DNA of 42,173 bases from Paenibacillus luteus (GCF_006542765.1 NZ_SKCD01000038.1:1-42173), one strand, 5' to 3'; shown: positions 31,033-42,141, counted from the stretch's first letter. Notes: generated by a model not told the origin, from the sequence alone. Program-made: numbers and translations.

Positions 31033-32577
31033 ATGCTTAAACTATTAATTGTGGATGACGAACAGGTGGAGCGCGAAGGCTTGCAGGCGATTTTGCACAA
31101 GGGCTTTCCCACCTGTGAATTTAAGCAAGCGAGAAACGGCGCTAAAGCGATTGAGTCGGCGAGCGAGTGGCAGCCGGACCTTATTCTCATGGATATTAAA
31201 ATGCCTGGGGTAAACGGAATTGAAGCCATTGAGCGGATATCGGCCTTTTTGCCGGATGCAAAATTTATTATGGTAACGGCTTACGATACGTTTGATTATG
31301 CCCGCAAAGCGATTAAGCTGGGAGTTAAAGATTATTTGCTCAAGCCTAGCAAGGCGAGTGAAATTGTAGCCGTTATCGGCAAGGTTATCGATGAAATTGT
31401 GCAGGAGAAAACCATGGTGGAGCAGCGTTTGCTTGAAGAGGAGAAGCTGCGGAAGATGATGCCGCTCGTGGAATCCGATATTGTAACGCAGCTGCTGTTC
31501 GACCATGTCCATGAAGTACATATTGATGACATGCTGCAGATGCTTGGAGGCGAAATTACGAGTGAGGCTTTTGTCATGCTCGTGATGCTGCCAAGCGAAG
31601 GAGCGCCAGAAGCACTCTATTGCGCGTTGAAAACAAAGATAAGAGAGGTAGGAAAAGGCTGGGTAGGAGCCATGTCGGGCCGTCAAATTCCGATTATCGT
31701 GTTCCGCGAGGCGGCCAAAACGTTCCGTGCGCAGGCGGCATCGATAGTGCAGCAGCTTCTGCTGCTGCAGCGTTCCGCAGGCGGCGACTTTTTCATAGGC
31801 ATCGGTGGCTGTTACGCGGGACTTGGCAATGTTCGGTTATCCTACCAAGAAGCACTGCTTGCAAGTGCGAATACGGAACAGCCTGCCAAGCATCAATTTT
31901 ACGGAGAGATGGATAGGGAAGGCACTTTCGGAAGCGGTTATCAGGACAAAGAAACAGAGAAGCAGTTCGTCGACCGAATTCGTTTAGGGCAATGGCCGGA
32001 GGTGCGGAAAATGATTATGGGCTTAATTAACCGCTGTGACCAGAATCAGGCTTCCTTGACGGAATCGGGGCAATATGTGCTGGAGCGGCTATGGATCATC
32101 TCCCGCGTGGCCATGGAAATGGGAATTGAGATTGAGAAGCCGTTATTTTCCTTTCAAGTACGTCAATATCAGCAGCTGCGCGCCGAAACCGAGAGTTTGC
32201 TCAGCAAAATGATGTCTACGATTGAAGCCCATCAAGCAAATGTACAGCCTGATGCGGTTGGAAGAATGAAGCAGTATATTATGGAGCATTCCGAGAAAGA
32301 GATCTCCTTGGAGATGATGGCGAATCGAATAGGGCTGAGCCCCTTTTATATGAGCAAGATGTTCAAGGATCAGGAGGGCGTCAACTATATCGATTTTCTC
32401 ACCGAGTGCAGAATTGAGAAAGCGAAGAAGCTGATGGCTGACCCCGAGCGCAGCTTAAAGGAGATCACGTTTGAAGTGGGCTATAACGATCCCAATTATT
32501 TCAGCAAGGTGTTCAAAAAGGTGTGCGGCGCATCCCCAACCGATTACCGACGGGCGATTATAGGCAGTAAGCGATGA
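31033..32577 (+). CDS. YesN-type response regulator (receiver plus AraC domain)
   Basis: 514 residues. An N-terminal receiver domain (1-125) has the phospho-acceptor Asp54 in LILMDIKMPG and the lysine in LLKPSK. A long middle region is followed by a C-terminal AraC-type double helix-turn-helix (about 410-510; ISLEMMANRIGLSPFYMSKMFK and ITFEVGYNDPNYFSKVFKK). It is directly coupled to the kinase. The likely target is the xylF promoter downstream, which has a -10 but no clear -35 and carries dyads upstream. Confidence 0.92.
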   Translation: MLKLLIVDDEQVEREGLQAILHKGFPTCEFKQARNGAKAIESASEWQPDLILMDIKMPGVNGIEAIERISAFLPDAKFIMVTAYDTFDYARKAIKLGVKDYLLKPSKASEIVAVIGKVIDEIVQEKTMVEQRLLEEEKLRKMMPLVESDIVTQLLFDHVHEVHIDDMLQMLGGEITSEAFVMLVMLPSEGAPEALYCALKTKIREVGKGWVGAMSGRQIPIIVFREAAKTFRAQAASIVQQLLLLQRSAGGDFFIGIGGCYAGLGNVRLSYQEALLASANTEQPAKHQFYGEMDREGTFGSGYQDKETEKQFVDRIRLGQWPEVRKMIMGLINRCDQNQASLTESGQYVLERLWIISRVAMEMGIEIEKPLFSFQVRQYQQLRAETESLLSKMMSTIEAHQANVQPDAVGRMKQYIMEHSEKEISLEMMANRIGLSPFYMSKMFKDQEGVNYIDFLTECRIEKAKKLMADPERSLKEITFEVGYNDPNYFSKVFKKVCGASPTDYRRAIIGSKR

Positions 32578-32622
32578 GAGGGCAGTCCATCTTAAAAAAA
32601 TGCAGATGATCGCAAAAGAGTG

Positions 32623-32650
32623 CTGGAAGTGGTTCGCTCGCCGCTTCCAG
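32623..32650. promoter_or_regulatory. Inverted repeat upstream of xylF
   Basis: CTGGAAGTGG (32623-32632) and CCGCTTCCAG (32641-32650) form a 10-bp stem with one wobble. No T-tract follows, so it could be a YesN site or a weak attenuator rather than a terminator. Confidence 0.4.
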
Positions 32651-32667
32651 ACGTATGCTATATTTGA

Positions 32668-32687
32668 AAATGTAAGCAGTTACATTT
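32668..32687. promoter_or_regulatory. cre-like perfect dyad in front of xylF
   Basis: AAATGTAA and TTACATTT flank GCAG as a perfect 8-bp inverted repeat. The core TGTAAGCAGTTACA fits the cre consensus except for A in place of the central G. It lies just after a TATATT -10 candidate (32659-32664). Confidence 0.55.
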
Positions 32688-32710
32688 CGTGAGATAAGGG
32701 AGCGAAGAAA

Positions 32711-33808
32711 ATGGGGAAACGTTTGACAAGAGGCGGGGTTGTATCCATTGCATTAGCTTTGATTCTGGTGCTGTCAGCCTGCTCAGGCGGCAACGGCAAT
32801 GGGAAAGAAAATTCTGGATCCGGCACGAAAGAAACGACCGGGAAGGCGAACAATGCCAAGTCCGGAGATGAAAAGCTGGTCATTGGCTTCTCGCTGGATA
32901 CGCTTCAAGAGGAACGCTGGCAGCGTGACCGCGATTTGTTCATAGCGGCAGCCGAAGCACTGGGCGCGAAAGTAGAAGTACAGGCCGCGAACAGCGATGA
33001 CGCGAAGCAAATCTCGCAAGCGGAAAATCTGATCAGCCAAGGCGTCGATGTGCTGGTCGTTGTTCCCCATAATGCGGAAGCTACCGCGGCTATCGTAGAA
33101 AAAGCCCATGCGGCAGGCATTAAAGTGCTAGCCTATGACCGCTTGATCAAAAACTCTGACCTCGATCTGTATATCTCATTCGATAACGAAAAAGTAGGCG
33201 AAATGCAGGCGGAGGCGATCGTGAAGCTGGCGCCAAAAGGAAAATTCGTTTACATTGGCGGCTCGGAAACCGATAATAATGCTCATTTGTTCAAAAAAGG
33301 CGCGTTCAATATTTTGCAGCCGCTCATTGACAGCGGTGACATTCAGGTCGTATTCGACCAATGGACGAAGGATTGGAATCCGGCGAACGCACTTACGAAT
33401 ATGGAGAATGCGCTTACAGCAAATGATAATAAAGTCGATGCCGTCGTCGCAGCGAATGACGGTACGGCAGGCGGTGTTATTCAGGCGTTGGCCGCTCAAG
33501 GGCTCTCCGGCAAAATTCCAGTATCCGGCCAAGACGCCGAGCTTGCAGCAGCACAGCGTATCGTGGAAGGCACGCAAACGATGACGGTTTACAAGCCGAT
33601 CAAGGATTTGGCTGAGAAAGCAGCCGAGCTTGCGGTGAAGCTGGCTAATGGCGAGGACGTTGGCGCGGATAAGTCGGTCAATAACGGTAAAATCGATGTT
33701 CCTTCGGTCTTGCTTGATCCCGTTGCAGTCGACAAATCCAATATCGATGCGACAGTCATTGCGGACGGCTTCCATTCCAAAGAAGATGTTTACAAAAACG
33801 TGAAATAG
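32711..33808 (+). CDS. xylF: D-xylose-type ABC transporter substrate-binding lipoprotein
   Basis: 365 residues. The signal peptide ends in the lipobox LSAC (Cys24), so the protein is a membrane-anchored lipoprotein. A Gly/Ser/Lys-rich linker leads to a type-1 periplasmic-binding fold (VIGFSLDTLQEERWQRD; ENLISQGVDVLVVVPHN; YDRLIKNSDLDLYISFDN; AANDGTAGGVIQAL; TMTVYKPI), which is XylF-like. It precedes genes for the matching ATPase and permease. The substrate is probably D-xylose but related pentoses or fucose cannot be excluded. AAGGGAG lies upstream of the ATG. Confidence 0.88.
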   Translation: MGKRLTRGGVVSIALALILVLSACSGGNGNGKENSGSGTKETTGKANNAKSGDEKLVIGFSLDTLQEERWQRDRDLFIAAAEALGAKVEVQAANSDDAKQISQAENLISQGVDVLVVVPHNAEATAAIVEKAHAAGIKVLAYDRLIKNSDLDLYISFDNEKVGEMQAEAIVKLAPKGKFVYIGGSETDNNAHLFKKGAFNILQPLIDSGDIQVVFDQWTKDWNPANALTNMENALTANDNKVDAVVAANDGTAGGVIQALAAQGLSGKIPVSGQDAELAAAQRIVEGTQTMTVYKPIKDLAEKAAELAVKLANGEDVGADKSVNNGKIDVPSVLLDPVAVDKSNIDATVIADGFHSKEDVYKNVK

Positions 33809-33826
33809 AGGTTTGCGACGAAGAAT

Positions 33827-33878
33827 GAGGGGATGAAGCGATGGGCAATATGACGCGTCTCCCCTCTTTGTTATTTTC
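33827..33878 (+). terminator. Hairpin with T-rich tail between xylF and xylG
   Basis: GAGGGGA (33827-33833) pairs with TCCCCTC (33860-33866), with inner GCG/CGC, followed by TTTGTTATTTT. It is probably a partial terminator that keeps binding-protein levels above those of ATPase and permease. Confidence 0.6.
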
Positions 33879-33893
33879 GGAGGTGTTCAAGGG

Positions 33894-35413
<1,520 letters not shown>

Positions 35414-35417
<4 letters not shown>

Positions 35418-36592
35418 GCATGAATCAAGAAACGGTATTGAACCAAACGAAAACAAAGAGGCGTCCGAATTGGTTTAAATTCGATGCCCGTGCCTATACG
35501 ATGATCGGAGCGCTATTGTCCATTTGGGTGTTGTTTTCATTGCTGCATGAGCGCTTCTTGTCGCCAACGAATATATCAAATTTATTTTTGCAAATGTCGG
35601 TAACGTCTATTCTGGCTATCGGCATGGTGCTCGTTATCGTTGCCGGCCAGATTGATTTGTCGGTAGGTTCGCTTGTGGGGTTGACCGGGGGCATCGCAGC
35701 GATCCTGAACGTATGGTACGAATGGAACACGATTCCGGTTATTATAGCTACTTTGGCCATCGGTGCTGCAATCGGCTTCATTCAGGGCTGGATCATCGCT
35801 TACCGGGCGGTTCCGGCGTTTATAGTCACCTTAGGCGGGATGCTTATCTTCCGGGGCATTTTGTTTGGGACGACAGGAAGTGTGACGATCGCTCCGCTGA
35901 CGCCTTCCATGAAAGCGATCGGACAATCTTATGTAGGCGATCTGATTGGCTGGATTTTTGGCATTGCCGCTTTGGCGGTGGCTGGTTATTTGGTTATGCG
36001 CAAGCGTACGGCTAGAGCGAAATTCGGGTTCGATGTCGAGCCTTTTGCGGTAAGCGTGCTGCGTTTGGGTGTCATTGGTGCGCTTGTCATCGGCTTCGTG
36101 TATTTGATGAACAGCTATAAGGGCATTCCTGTTCCCTTTGTTATGGTCATCGTACTGGCGCTCATTTTCACCTTCATATCGAAAAATACGACGTTCGGAC
36201 GTCAAGTATATGCTATCGGCGGAAATGCCGAGGCTGCGCGTCTATCAGGCATCAACATCAAGCGGCGCATCCTGCTGGTATTCGTCCTCTGTAATACGTT
36301 AGCTGCGATTGCTGCGCTTGTTCTGACCGCCCGACTGAATGCGGCAACGATGAGCTCCGGGCAAAACTATGAGCTGGATGCCATTGCGGCATGCGTAATC
36401 GGGGGAACAAGCCTGATGGGCGGTACCGGTACCATCGTCGGGGCCATTATTGGAGCGCTCGTTATGGCGAGCTTGGACAACGGCATGAGCTTAATGAATC
36501 TAGAGTCCTTTTGGCAGTATATTGTCAAAGGCGGCATTCTCATTCTCGCGGTGTATGTGGACATTTATACGAGGCAGCGGAAGAAGGTTTGA
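35414..36592 (+). CDS. xylH: Sugar ABC transporter permease, XylH-type
   Basis: 392 residues with about ten hydrophobic segments (family BPD_transp_2). Family motifs include GMVLVIVAGQIDLSVGSLVGL near residue 73 and YAIGGNAEAARLSGI near 268. The length agrees with XylH. It overlaps the ATPase gene by ATGA; a second ATG six bases later is an alternative start. It forms the membrane channel of the importer. Confidence 0.9.
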
Positions 36593-36626
36593 GTTTACAG
36601 CAAGTCAGCAAGAAGCTGGAGGATCA

Positions 36627-36663
36627 GGGAGGCGCATTTGATAAATGCACCTCCCGTTTCTTT
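36627..36663 (+). terminator. Terminator of the xylFGH operon
   Basis: GGGAGGCGCATTT (36627-36639) pairs with AAATGCACCTCCC (36643-36655) with one mismatch, followed by GTTTCTTT. Confidence 0.8.
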
Positions 36664-36694
36664 GGAAAATATAAGAATTTATAAGTTTGTTAGC

Positions 36695-37234
36695 CTATCC
36701 GTTCAAATAGTCCTCGCGCAATAAGCCGTAGTAGTCTATATCCTCGTAGTTATCCCATTTCAAATAATGCTGCAAAAAAGTGCCCTCATACTTCATTCCC
36801 GCTTTTTTCATGACGCTGGATGAAGCGGGGTTCTTGCTCATTGCTGCCGCATGAATTTTGTGGAGCCCAAGCTCTTCGAAGGCGAATTGAATAATTCTCC
36901 GAACTCCCTCGGTTATAAATCCTTGATTCCAGTATGGCTTGCCCAGCCAATAGCCGAGTTCGGCTCTGTTGCTGCTCTTGTTAATCTGCATGCCAATCGA
37001 TCCCATAAATGCTTCTTTCTCTTTGTGGATGACCGCAAAAGAGTAACCGTCTCCGTCGCCTGCAACCTCTGCGCGATGTAGAATAAAGCTGACAGCGCTA
37101 CCTTTAGGGTAGGGATAAGGAATGTTAAGAGTCGTTCGCGCTACCTCGTAGTCGTCGATTAAGAGCTCCATTGCGTCAGCATCTTTTTCCTCTAGCTGCC
37201 TCAGTATCAATCGATCTGTTGTTAATAACGACAT
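36695..37234 (-). CDS. GNAT-family N-acetyltransferase
   Basis: 179 residues of the RimJ/RimL-like GNAT group: TDRLILRQLEEKDADAM at the N terminus, ELGYWLGKPYWNQGFITEG as the acetyl-CoA-binding region, and NPASSSVMKKAGMKYEG near the C terminus. It transfers acetyl from acetyl-CoA to an amine; the substrate is unknown. AGGAGGG lies six bases before the ATG. It is transcribed alone, opposite to xylFGH, with no functional link to the sugar genes visible. Confidence 0.88.
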   Translation of the reverse strand: MSLLTTDRLILRQLEEKDADAMELLIDDYEVARTTLNIPYPYPKGSAVSFILHRAEVAGDGDGYSFAVIHKEKEAFMGSIGMQINKSSNRAELGYWLGKPYWNQGFITEGVRRIIQFAFEELGLHKIHAAAMSKNPASSSVMKKAGMKYEGTFLQHYLKWDNYEDIDYYGLLREDYLNG

Positions 37235-37801
37235 GATATCCCTCCTAAAGGTGAAATTTTATTTATTATAAACGAATCTTCGAGCAATAGTAAGTGAAAA
37301 GAAATGAGAAGTAAAAAAATATTCAATGTAGTTTAATCGGGTACAGACTTCAGATAACCCCTTATTAGGCGAACCGTTTTTCGACCATGCAAAAATGCTG
37401 TGACCCCTTGTGCAGCAAGGAATTATCCCATGTTTTCACTTCGCCTTTGTTGCTCTGTTTTCGTATAACTCTGATGTTCTCAGCTACTCCTTACTTGGGA
37501 ATAGGAAGGTTAAATTCCAATATATTGAAGGATTTTGTAGGTTACTGTCGAATAGTAGATGGTGATTAAGAACCATTTGATATAGGTATAAGATTCCGAG
37601 TTGGGGAGGCCAATAAATGAACTGTCATCGAATGTGCCTGTAGACTGCTATAACATTTGAAGTGCCAATACCGTCTTTCACGGAGTGTTTATTGTGCTGA
37701 TAATTGGTGCATTGCTTGTGTTGCCATGTGGTTAATGAAGACAGTCGGATATCCCGATATCTGTTAGCCACCGATTATGTGCTGAAATGAGGAGATGAAC
37801 G
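37235..37801. other. 567-bp gap without a recognisable gene
   Basis: I see no supported gene. Short open frames have no ribosome site or family pattern. The stretch presumably holds the promoter of the GNAT gene at its left and of the first hydrolase gene at its right. A doubled GATATC lies near 37750-37761. Confidence 0.5.
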
Positions 37802-39307
37802 ATGAGGCTGTTTGAACTGCTGTTGCTATTATCAAACGTCGAATTGCTTGCGCTGTCGATCTTGAGGAGAAGCAAATACAAGCTGCTACTTGCCACAAGC
37901 GGTGCAAGCGTTTTGCTGTTAATAATCCATTTGTTAGTAGAAGGTTTACGCGTCCAGCTTCTTTTTCCGTATTGCTATACGCTCGTTATGTTCACGATTT
38001 CGATCTACCGTTTTTCTAAGCAAACTCCTTCTCGTTCTAGGCATAAAGCATGGGGTGCTGCCGGGTACAGCTTGATTGCGCTCATGCTCGCTGCGACAGG
38101 GGCACTGATGTACCTATTCCCTCTATTCAAGCTGCCAGAGCCAACGGGAAACCTCAAGATTGGCACACAAACCTTCCATTTTATCGATGAAAAGCGGGAA
38201 GAGCTATTCGCCGAAGCTCCGGGTGGAAAGCGGGAAATAATGGTCCAAATCTGGTATCCCGCGCATAATACAAGCGGAAAGCCATATCCCTTTCTGCCCA
38301 ATGCAGATCAATTATTGAAGGTGGAGCCTCTATCGTCCGCGATCGGCCTCCCTGTGATGTTCATGAGTTATCTGAAGCAAATCCCGACCCATTCCTACGC
38401 AAACGCCGAGGCCGCTAACTCGAGTGAGGCTTATCCATTGGTACTGCTAAATCATGGTTTCGGCATGTCGAAGATATACCAGACCTCCCAAGCCGAAAAT
38501 CTCGCCAGCCATGGATACATCGTTGCTTCCATCGACCATACATACAGCACCTTCGGTACCGTATTTCCAGACGGTACGTTGACCTTACTTCGAACCTATG
38601 AAGAACAGTTTATCGACAAGGAGTATCGTGACCTGGTAGGCAAAACCTGGACGGACGATGTTCTCTTCACGCTAGATCAGCTTGAGCGAATGAATGCGGG
38701 CGAAATTCCAAGCAAGGTTGAAGGCAAGATGGATCTTGATCATATCGGTGTCTTCGGGCATTCCTTCGGTGGAGCCGCGTCGTACGATGCTACTTACGAT
38801 CCCCGGATCAAAGCGGGTATTAATCTAGATGGCTCGTTATACCGGACCGATCGAGCCGGCTCGTCAAAGCCATTTATGTATATGCTGGCAGAGCGAACCT
38901 TCGACCTTTATTACAAGGCCCGGCAGGATTACGTATATAGCGATGAAGAGCTAGAAGAGATGGGGGCAAATGACCGGGAAGTATTTGAGGAACAACTTCA
39001 GGAAGTTAAAGTAGAGGGCCAGCATTTCGCTAACACGGCCAAGAATGGCGGACAAGTTGTATACATCGAGAACTCCGAGCACTATAACTTTACGGATATG
39101 CAGTTGCTTAGCCCTCTTTTTCGGTTCATAAATTTAGCAGGCTCCATCTCTCCAGCACGCGCCACGTCCATCGTGAACGCGTATACGCTGGATTTCTTCA
39201 ACAAATATTTGAAGAACCAAGGCGGGAGGTTGGTTGAGGGACCAACTGGCGATTATCCTGAGGTGAAGTTCGGAACAACGTTATTTGCGGAGGGCAATCT
39301 CCATTGA
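37802..39307 (+). CDS. Membrane alpha/beta-hydrolase, PAF-acetylhydrolase-like (copy 1)
   Basis: 501 residues. Four N-terminal hydrophobic segments (about 3-25, 28-47, 55-70 and 85-108) are followed by an outside alpha/beta-hydrolase domain (about 115-495) of the platelet-activating-factor acetylhydrolase/dienelactone hydrolase type. The nucleophile elbow is FGHSFGG (Ser321), the oxyanion strand VLLNHGFG and the probable catalytic His is in ENSEHYNF. It is likely an esterase or lipase; the substrate is unknown. GAGGAGA precedes the ATG. A paralogue with the same layout lies 430 bp downstream. Confidence 0.8.
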   Translation: MRLFELLLLLSNVELLALSILRRSKYKLLLATSGASVLLLIIHLLVEGLRVQLLFPYCYTLVMFTISIYRFSKQTPSRSRHKAWGAAGYSLIALMLAATGALMYLFPLFKLPEPTGNLKIGTQTFHFIDEKREELFAEAPGGKREIMVQIWYPAHNTSGKPYPFLPNADQLLKVEPLSSAIGLPVMFMSYLKQIPTHSYANAEAANSSEAYPLVLLNHGFGMSKIYQTSQAENLASHGYIVASIDHTYSTFGTVFPDGTLTLLRTYEEQFIDKEYRDLVGKTWTDDVLFTLDQLERMNAGEIPSKVEGKMDLDHIGVFGHSFGGAASYDATYDPRIKAGINLDGSLYRTDRAGSSKPFMYMLAERTFDLYYKARQDYVYSDEELEEMGANDREVFEEQLQEVKVEGQHFANTAKNGGQVVYIENSEHYNFTDMQLLSPLFRFINLAGSISPARATSIVNAYTLDFFNKYLKNQGGRLVEGPTGDYPEVKFGTTLFAEGNLH

Positions 39308-39734
39308 TAGATGTCTGGAAAACATGGTAAATGAAAACCAGTTTTCAAAAAAGGGCAGACTCCGCCAATTATAGAAATACGTCACGAATACTTGCTTATT
39401 CGTAAGGTTACACCAGAGGATGAATTGTAACTCGGATGGAATGGGACGAGAGCCACCAAAAATGGGCAACCGACACGCATGCAGGAACAGAAGGGGCGAG
39501 TTTTCGCTCCTTTTTTTTGTTGCTTTGCTGCACGCTGCTCTTCGTAACCTCCGGAGGCTTTCACTCCCACACCTCGACGGGACAATGCCCTTTCATTCCT
39601 TGGTTACGCCTTTCCAGATGGAGTCGTCTTACAAAATTGTAAGGTAGATGCAAGGCAAATCGATAGCTTAGGCCAGCCTGGCAGGATAATATTAGAAAAA
39701 ACGAAAATAGAAATGTTTCAAAAGGAGAATCGAG
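39308..39734. other. 427-bp gap between hydrolase paralogues
   Basis: It contains a 7-bp inverted repeat (ACGAATA 39384-39390 with TATTCGT 39397-39403) and a terminator at 39491-39518. No supported gene was found. A short frame ending near 39429 (IRHEYLLIRKVTPEDEL) may be a decayed gene end, but this is weak. Confidence 0.4.
39491..39518 (+). terminator. Terminator between the hydrolase paralogues
   Basis: AAGGGGCG (39491-39498) and CGCTCCTT (39505-39512) form an 8-bp stem with one wobble and a loop AGTTTT, running into a T-tract. Confidence 0.75.
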
Positions 39735-41237
39735 ATGAGACTGCTTGAACTGTTGCTTTTTTTGTCAAACATCGGGTTGTTTGCATTAACATTCCTATTA
39801 AAAAAAGGACGGCGGGAAATTCCAATATTCGTTGCAAGCGGGATTGCTACACTTTTACTGGTCATTCATTGGACGGTGGAAGGATACAGAGTTCAGCTAT
39901 TTTTCGCATATGGCATAACGATCATTTTTTTAGCCACATCCGGATATCGCTGTTTTAAAAAGAGCTCCCCCAAAAAAATCCCGCGATACCTATTGGGTAC
40001 AGCAAATACCGCTATAGCGATAATGCTGCTCGCAACAGCGGGTCTTATGTATGTTTTCCCTGTATTTAAACTACCCGAACCGATAGGCGAATTTAAGGTA
40101 GGAACGCAAACTTTTCATTTCGTGGATCCAAAGAGGGAAGAGATTTTCGGAGATGGCAGTGAGGATAAGAGAGAATTGATGGTTCAGGTATGGTATCCGG
40201 CTCAAGCGGTCACCGGCAAGTACGCTCCCTTTATTCCCGATACCGGGATTTTAAGTTATATGGCCGCGAACTATGCCCTTCCCGGATTTACTTTTCAACA
40301 CCTGAAGTACGTATCCAGTCATGCTTATTCTGAGGCCGAAGTTTCTTCGGCACAGACTTCATACCCGCTGATCCTTGCGAATCCCGGGTTCGGCTCTTCC
40401 AGATTCCTCCATACGTCGCAAGCCGAAAATCTCGCGAGTCACGGATATATCGTGGCAGTGATCGACCACACCTACAATACATTTGCAACCGAGTTTCCGG
40501 ACGGTCGAATCACGACCATCACAACCAGCGACTTATTCTCGCCCGACCATGATTACCGGACGGAAATCGGAAATCGCGACAAGTTGGGAAAAGTTTTAAC
40601 CAACGATGTGGCATTAGCGCTGGACCAATTCGAGCTCATCCAATCGGGGCAGTTGCCAAGTCGTCTAAAAGGGAGGATTGATCTCGCCCATGTCGGGGTG
40701 TTCGGTCATTCTATCGGCGGAGCGACGGCCTATGACGCTTCTTACGATCCGCGAATCGCGGTTGGAATAGACTTAGACGGAGCGCTTTATCGACTGCGTG
40801 AGAGAGTGGCTCTGCGTAAGCCGTTCTTGTTCATGAACTCGGAAAGCGAATTCGAAAGATTAAAAATGGTGAAGGATAACCATGTCTACACGAATGCAGA
40901 GCTTAACCGTATGGGCAACACAAGAGAGTGGATGGATCAAGTAACAGAAGACAAAAAGGTCGAGCTTGAACGGATGCGCGAAACGATTGCCGCAGGGGGA
41001 CAATTCCTCTATATCGAGAATACGGAGCATTTGAATTTTACCGACGTACAGTTCATTTCCCCGATTTTTAAAATGCTGGGTGTTACAGGAAAGACTGCAC
41101 CCGATAGAGTGAACTCCGTTATCAATGCTTATATGCTGGATTTCTTCGATATTTATCTGAAAAATCAAGGCGGAATCTTAATGAAAGGATCGGATAGCCG
41201 CTTTCCGGAAGTGAAGCTTGTAACCTCAATATTATAA
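39735..41237 (+). CDS. Membrane alpha/beta-hydrolase, PAF-acetylhydrolase-like (copy 2)
   Basis: 500 residues, a tandem paralogue of the gene upstream and collinear with it over its whole length. N-terminal hydrophobic segments are followed by the hydrolase domain with FGHSIGG (Ser326) and ENTEHLNF (probable His). The segment SQAENLASHGYIVA is identical in the two copies. AAAGGAG precedes the ATG. A terminator lies between the copies, so they are separately transcribed. Likely an esterase of unknown substrate. Confidence 0.8.
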   Translation: MRLLELLLFLSNIGLFALTFLLKKGRREIPIFVASGIATLLLVIHWTVEGYRVQLFFAYGITIIFLATSGYRCFKKSSPKKIPRYLLGTANTAIAIMLLATAGLMYVFPVFKLPEPIGEFKVGTQTFHFVDPKREEIFGDGSEDKRELMVQVWYPAQAVTGKYAPFIPDTGILSYMAANYALPGFTFQHLKYVSSHAYSEAEVSSAQTSYPLILANPGFGSSRFLHTSQAENLASHGYIVAVIDHTYNTFATEFPDGRITTITTSDLFSPDHDYRTEIGNRDKLGKVLTNDVALALDQFELIQSGQLPSRLKGRIDLAHVGVFGHSIGGATAYDASYDPRIAVGIDLDGALYRLRERVALRKPFLFMNSESEFERLKMVKDNHVYTNAELNRMGNTREWMDQVTEDKKVELERMRETIAAGGQFLYIENTEHLNFTDVQFISPIFKMLGVTGKTAPDRVNSVINAYMLDFFDIYLKNQGGILMKGSDSRFPEVKLVTSIL

Positions 41238-41291
41238 ATGATGGAACAGGAACAGAAAAATACTTTGCGCTACCTTGAACGATAGTTGAAC

Positions 41292-41324
41292 AAGAGCAGT
41301 TACTACGGCGACTGCTCTTTTTTT
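41292..41324 (+). terminator. Terminator after the second hydrolase
   Basis: AAGAGCAGT (41292-41300) and ACTGCTCTT (41311-41319) form a perfect 9-bp stem followed by a T-tract. Confidence 0.88.
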
Positions 41325-41419
41325 CGGTAAGCACCTTTTGTAAAATACAGTTTTCTTACGAATGCAAAAATATGGTTTAATTATGATACGCCAGAGAAAA
41401 AACAAATGGTGGTGAAGAG

Positions 41420-42052
41420 ATGATCTACATAACTGGAGATATTCATGGAACAAACAGTGTGGCCAAACGACTAAATACTAAAAATTTTCCAAAGCAACGT
41501 GTGCTAACTAAGAAAGACTACGTTATCATCACAGGAGATTTCGGATTAATATGGAATCTTGATGCTGAAGACCAGTTTTGGTTAAAGTGGCTAAATAAAC
41601 AGAAAACATTTACTACACTTTTTATTGATGGAAATCATGAAAATTTTGATCTGTTAGAGAGTTATCCAGTTGAAGAGTGGTGCGGGGGTAAAGTACATAG
41701 GCTCAACGATAGTGTTATCCACCTGATGAGAGGCCAAGTGTTTAAGATCGATGGATTCAAATTCTTCACTTTCGGTGGAGCTGCTTCGCATGATAAGGAA
41801 TATCGTACAGAGGGAAAGTCCTGGTGGAGAAGAGAGATGCCTTCACAAGCAGAATATGAGGAAGGTATTCGAAGTCTTGAAAGGAATAACTGGATCGTTG
41901 ACTATGTCTTGACACATACGTGCACAATTAATGCTTTGGAGTGGCTAACAAGTAGATATGGTTTGAAATACGAGGTAGATCATATGCATAATTTCTTTCA
42001 AGATATTCAGAAACGACTTGCATATCGTAAATGGTATTTCGGGCATTTGTAA
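41420..42052 (+). CDS. Calcineurin-type metallophosphatase, apparently truncated
   Basis: 210 residues. Metal-site motifs run in order: DIHG near residue 7, GDFG near 40, GNHENFD near 71, and THT near 167. The family normally ends with a GHxH motif whose second His binds metal. Here the frame reads FGHL then TAA, so that His and the usual tail are missing. The codon right after the stop is ATG, then a further stop follows within three codons. The gene is clearly more AT-rich than its neighbours, suggesting recent arrival, perhaps from phage. A truncated, possibly inactive gene is the likely reading; a sequencing error at 42050-42052 is the alternative. Confidence 0.7.
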   Translation: MIYITGDIHGTNSVAKRLNTKNFPKQRVLTKKDYVIITGDFGLIWNLDAEDQFWLKWLNKQKTFTTLFIDGNHENFDLLESYPVEEWCGGKVHRLNDSVIHLMRGQVFKIDGFKFFTFGGAASHDKEYRTEGKSWWRREMPSQAEYEEGIRSLERNNWIVDYVLTHTCTINALEWLTSRYGLKYEVDHMHNFFQDIQKRLAYRKWYFGHL

Positions 42053-42141
42053 ATGCTAATCTAAACATGTACAGAAGTGCTTGAATAATAATGTACAACT
42101 TTGACGAGATGAAACATACTGGTCTCAAGGGAGAGATGAGT

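Noticed and set aside
37387..37569. 60-residue frame in the gap before the first hydrolase
   Set aside because: No ribosome site, no recognisable family and poor codon pattern.
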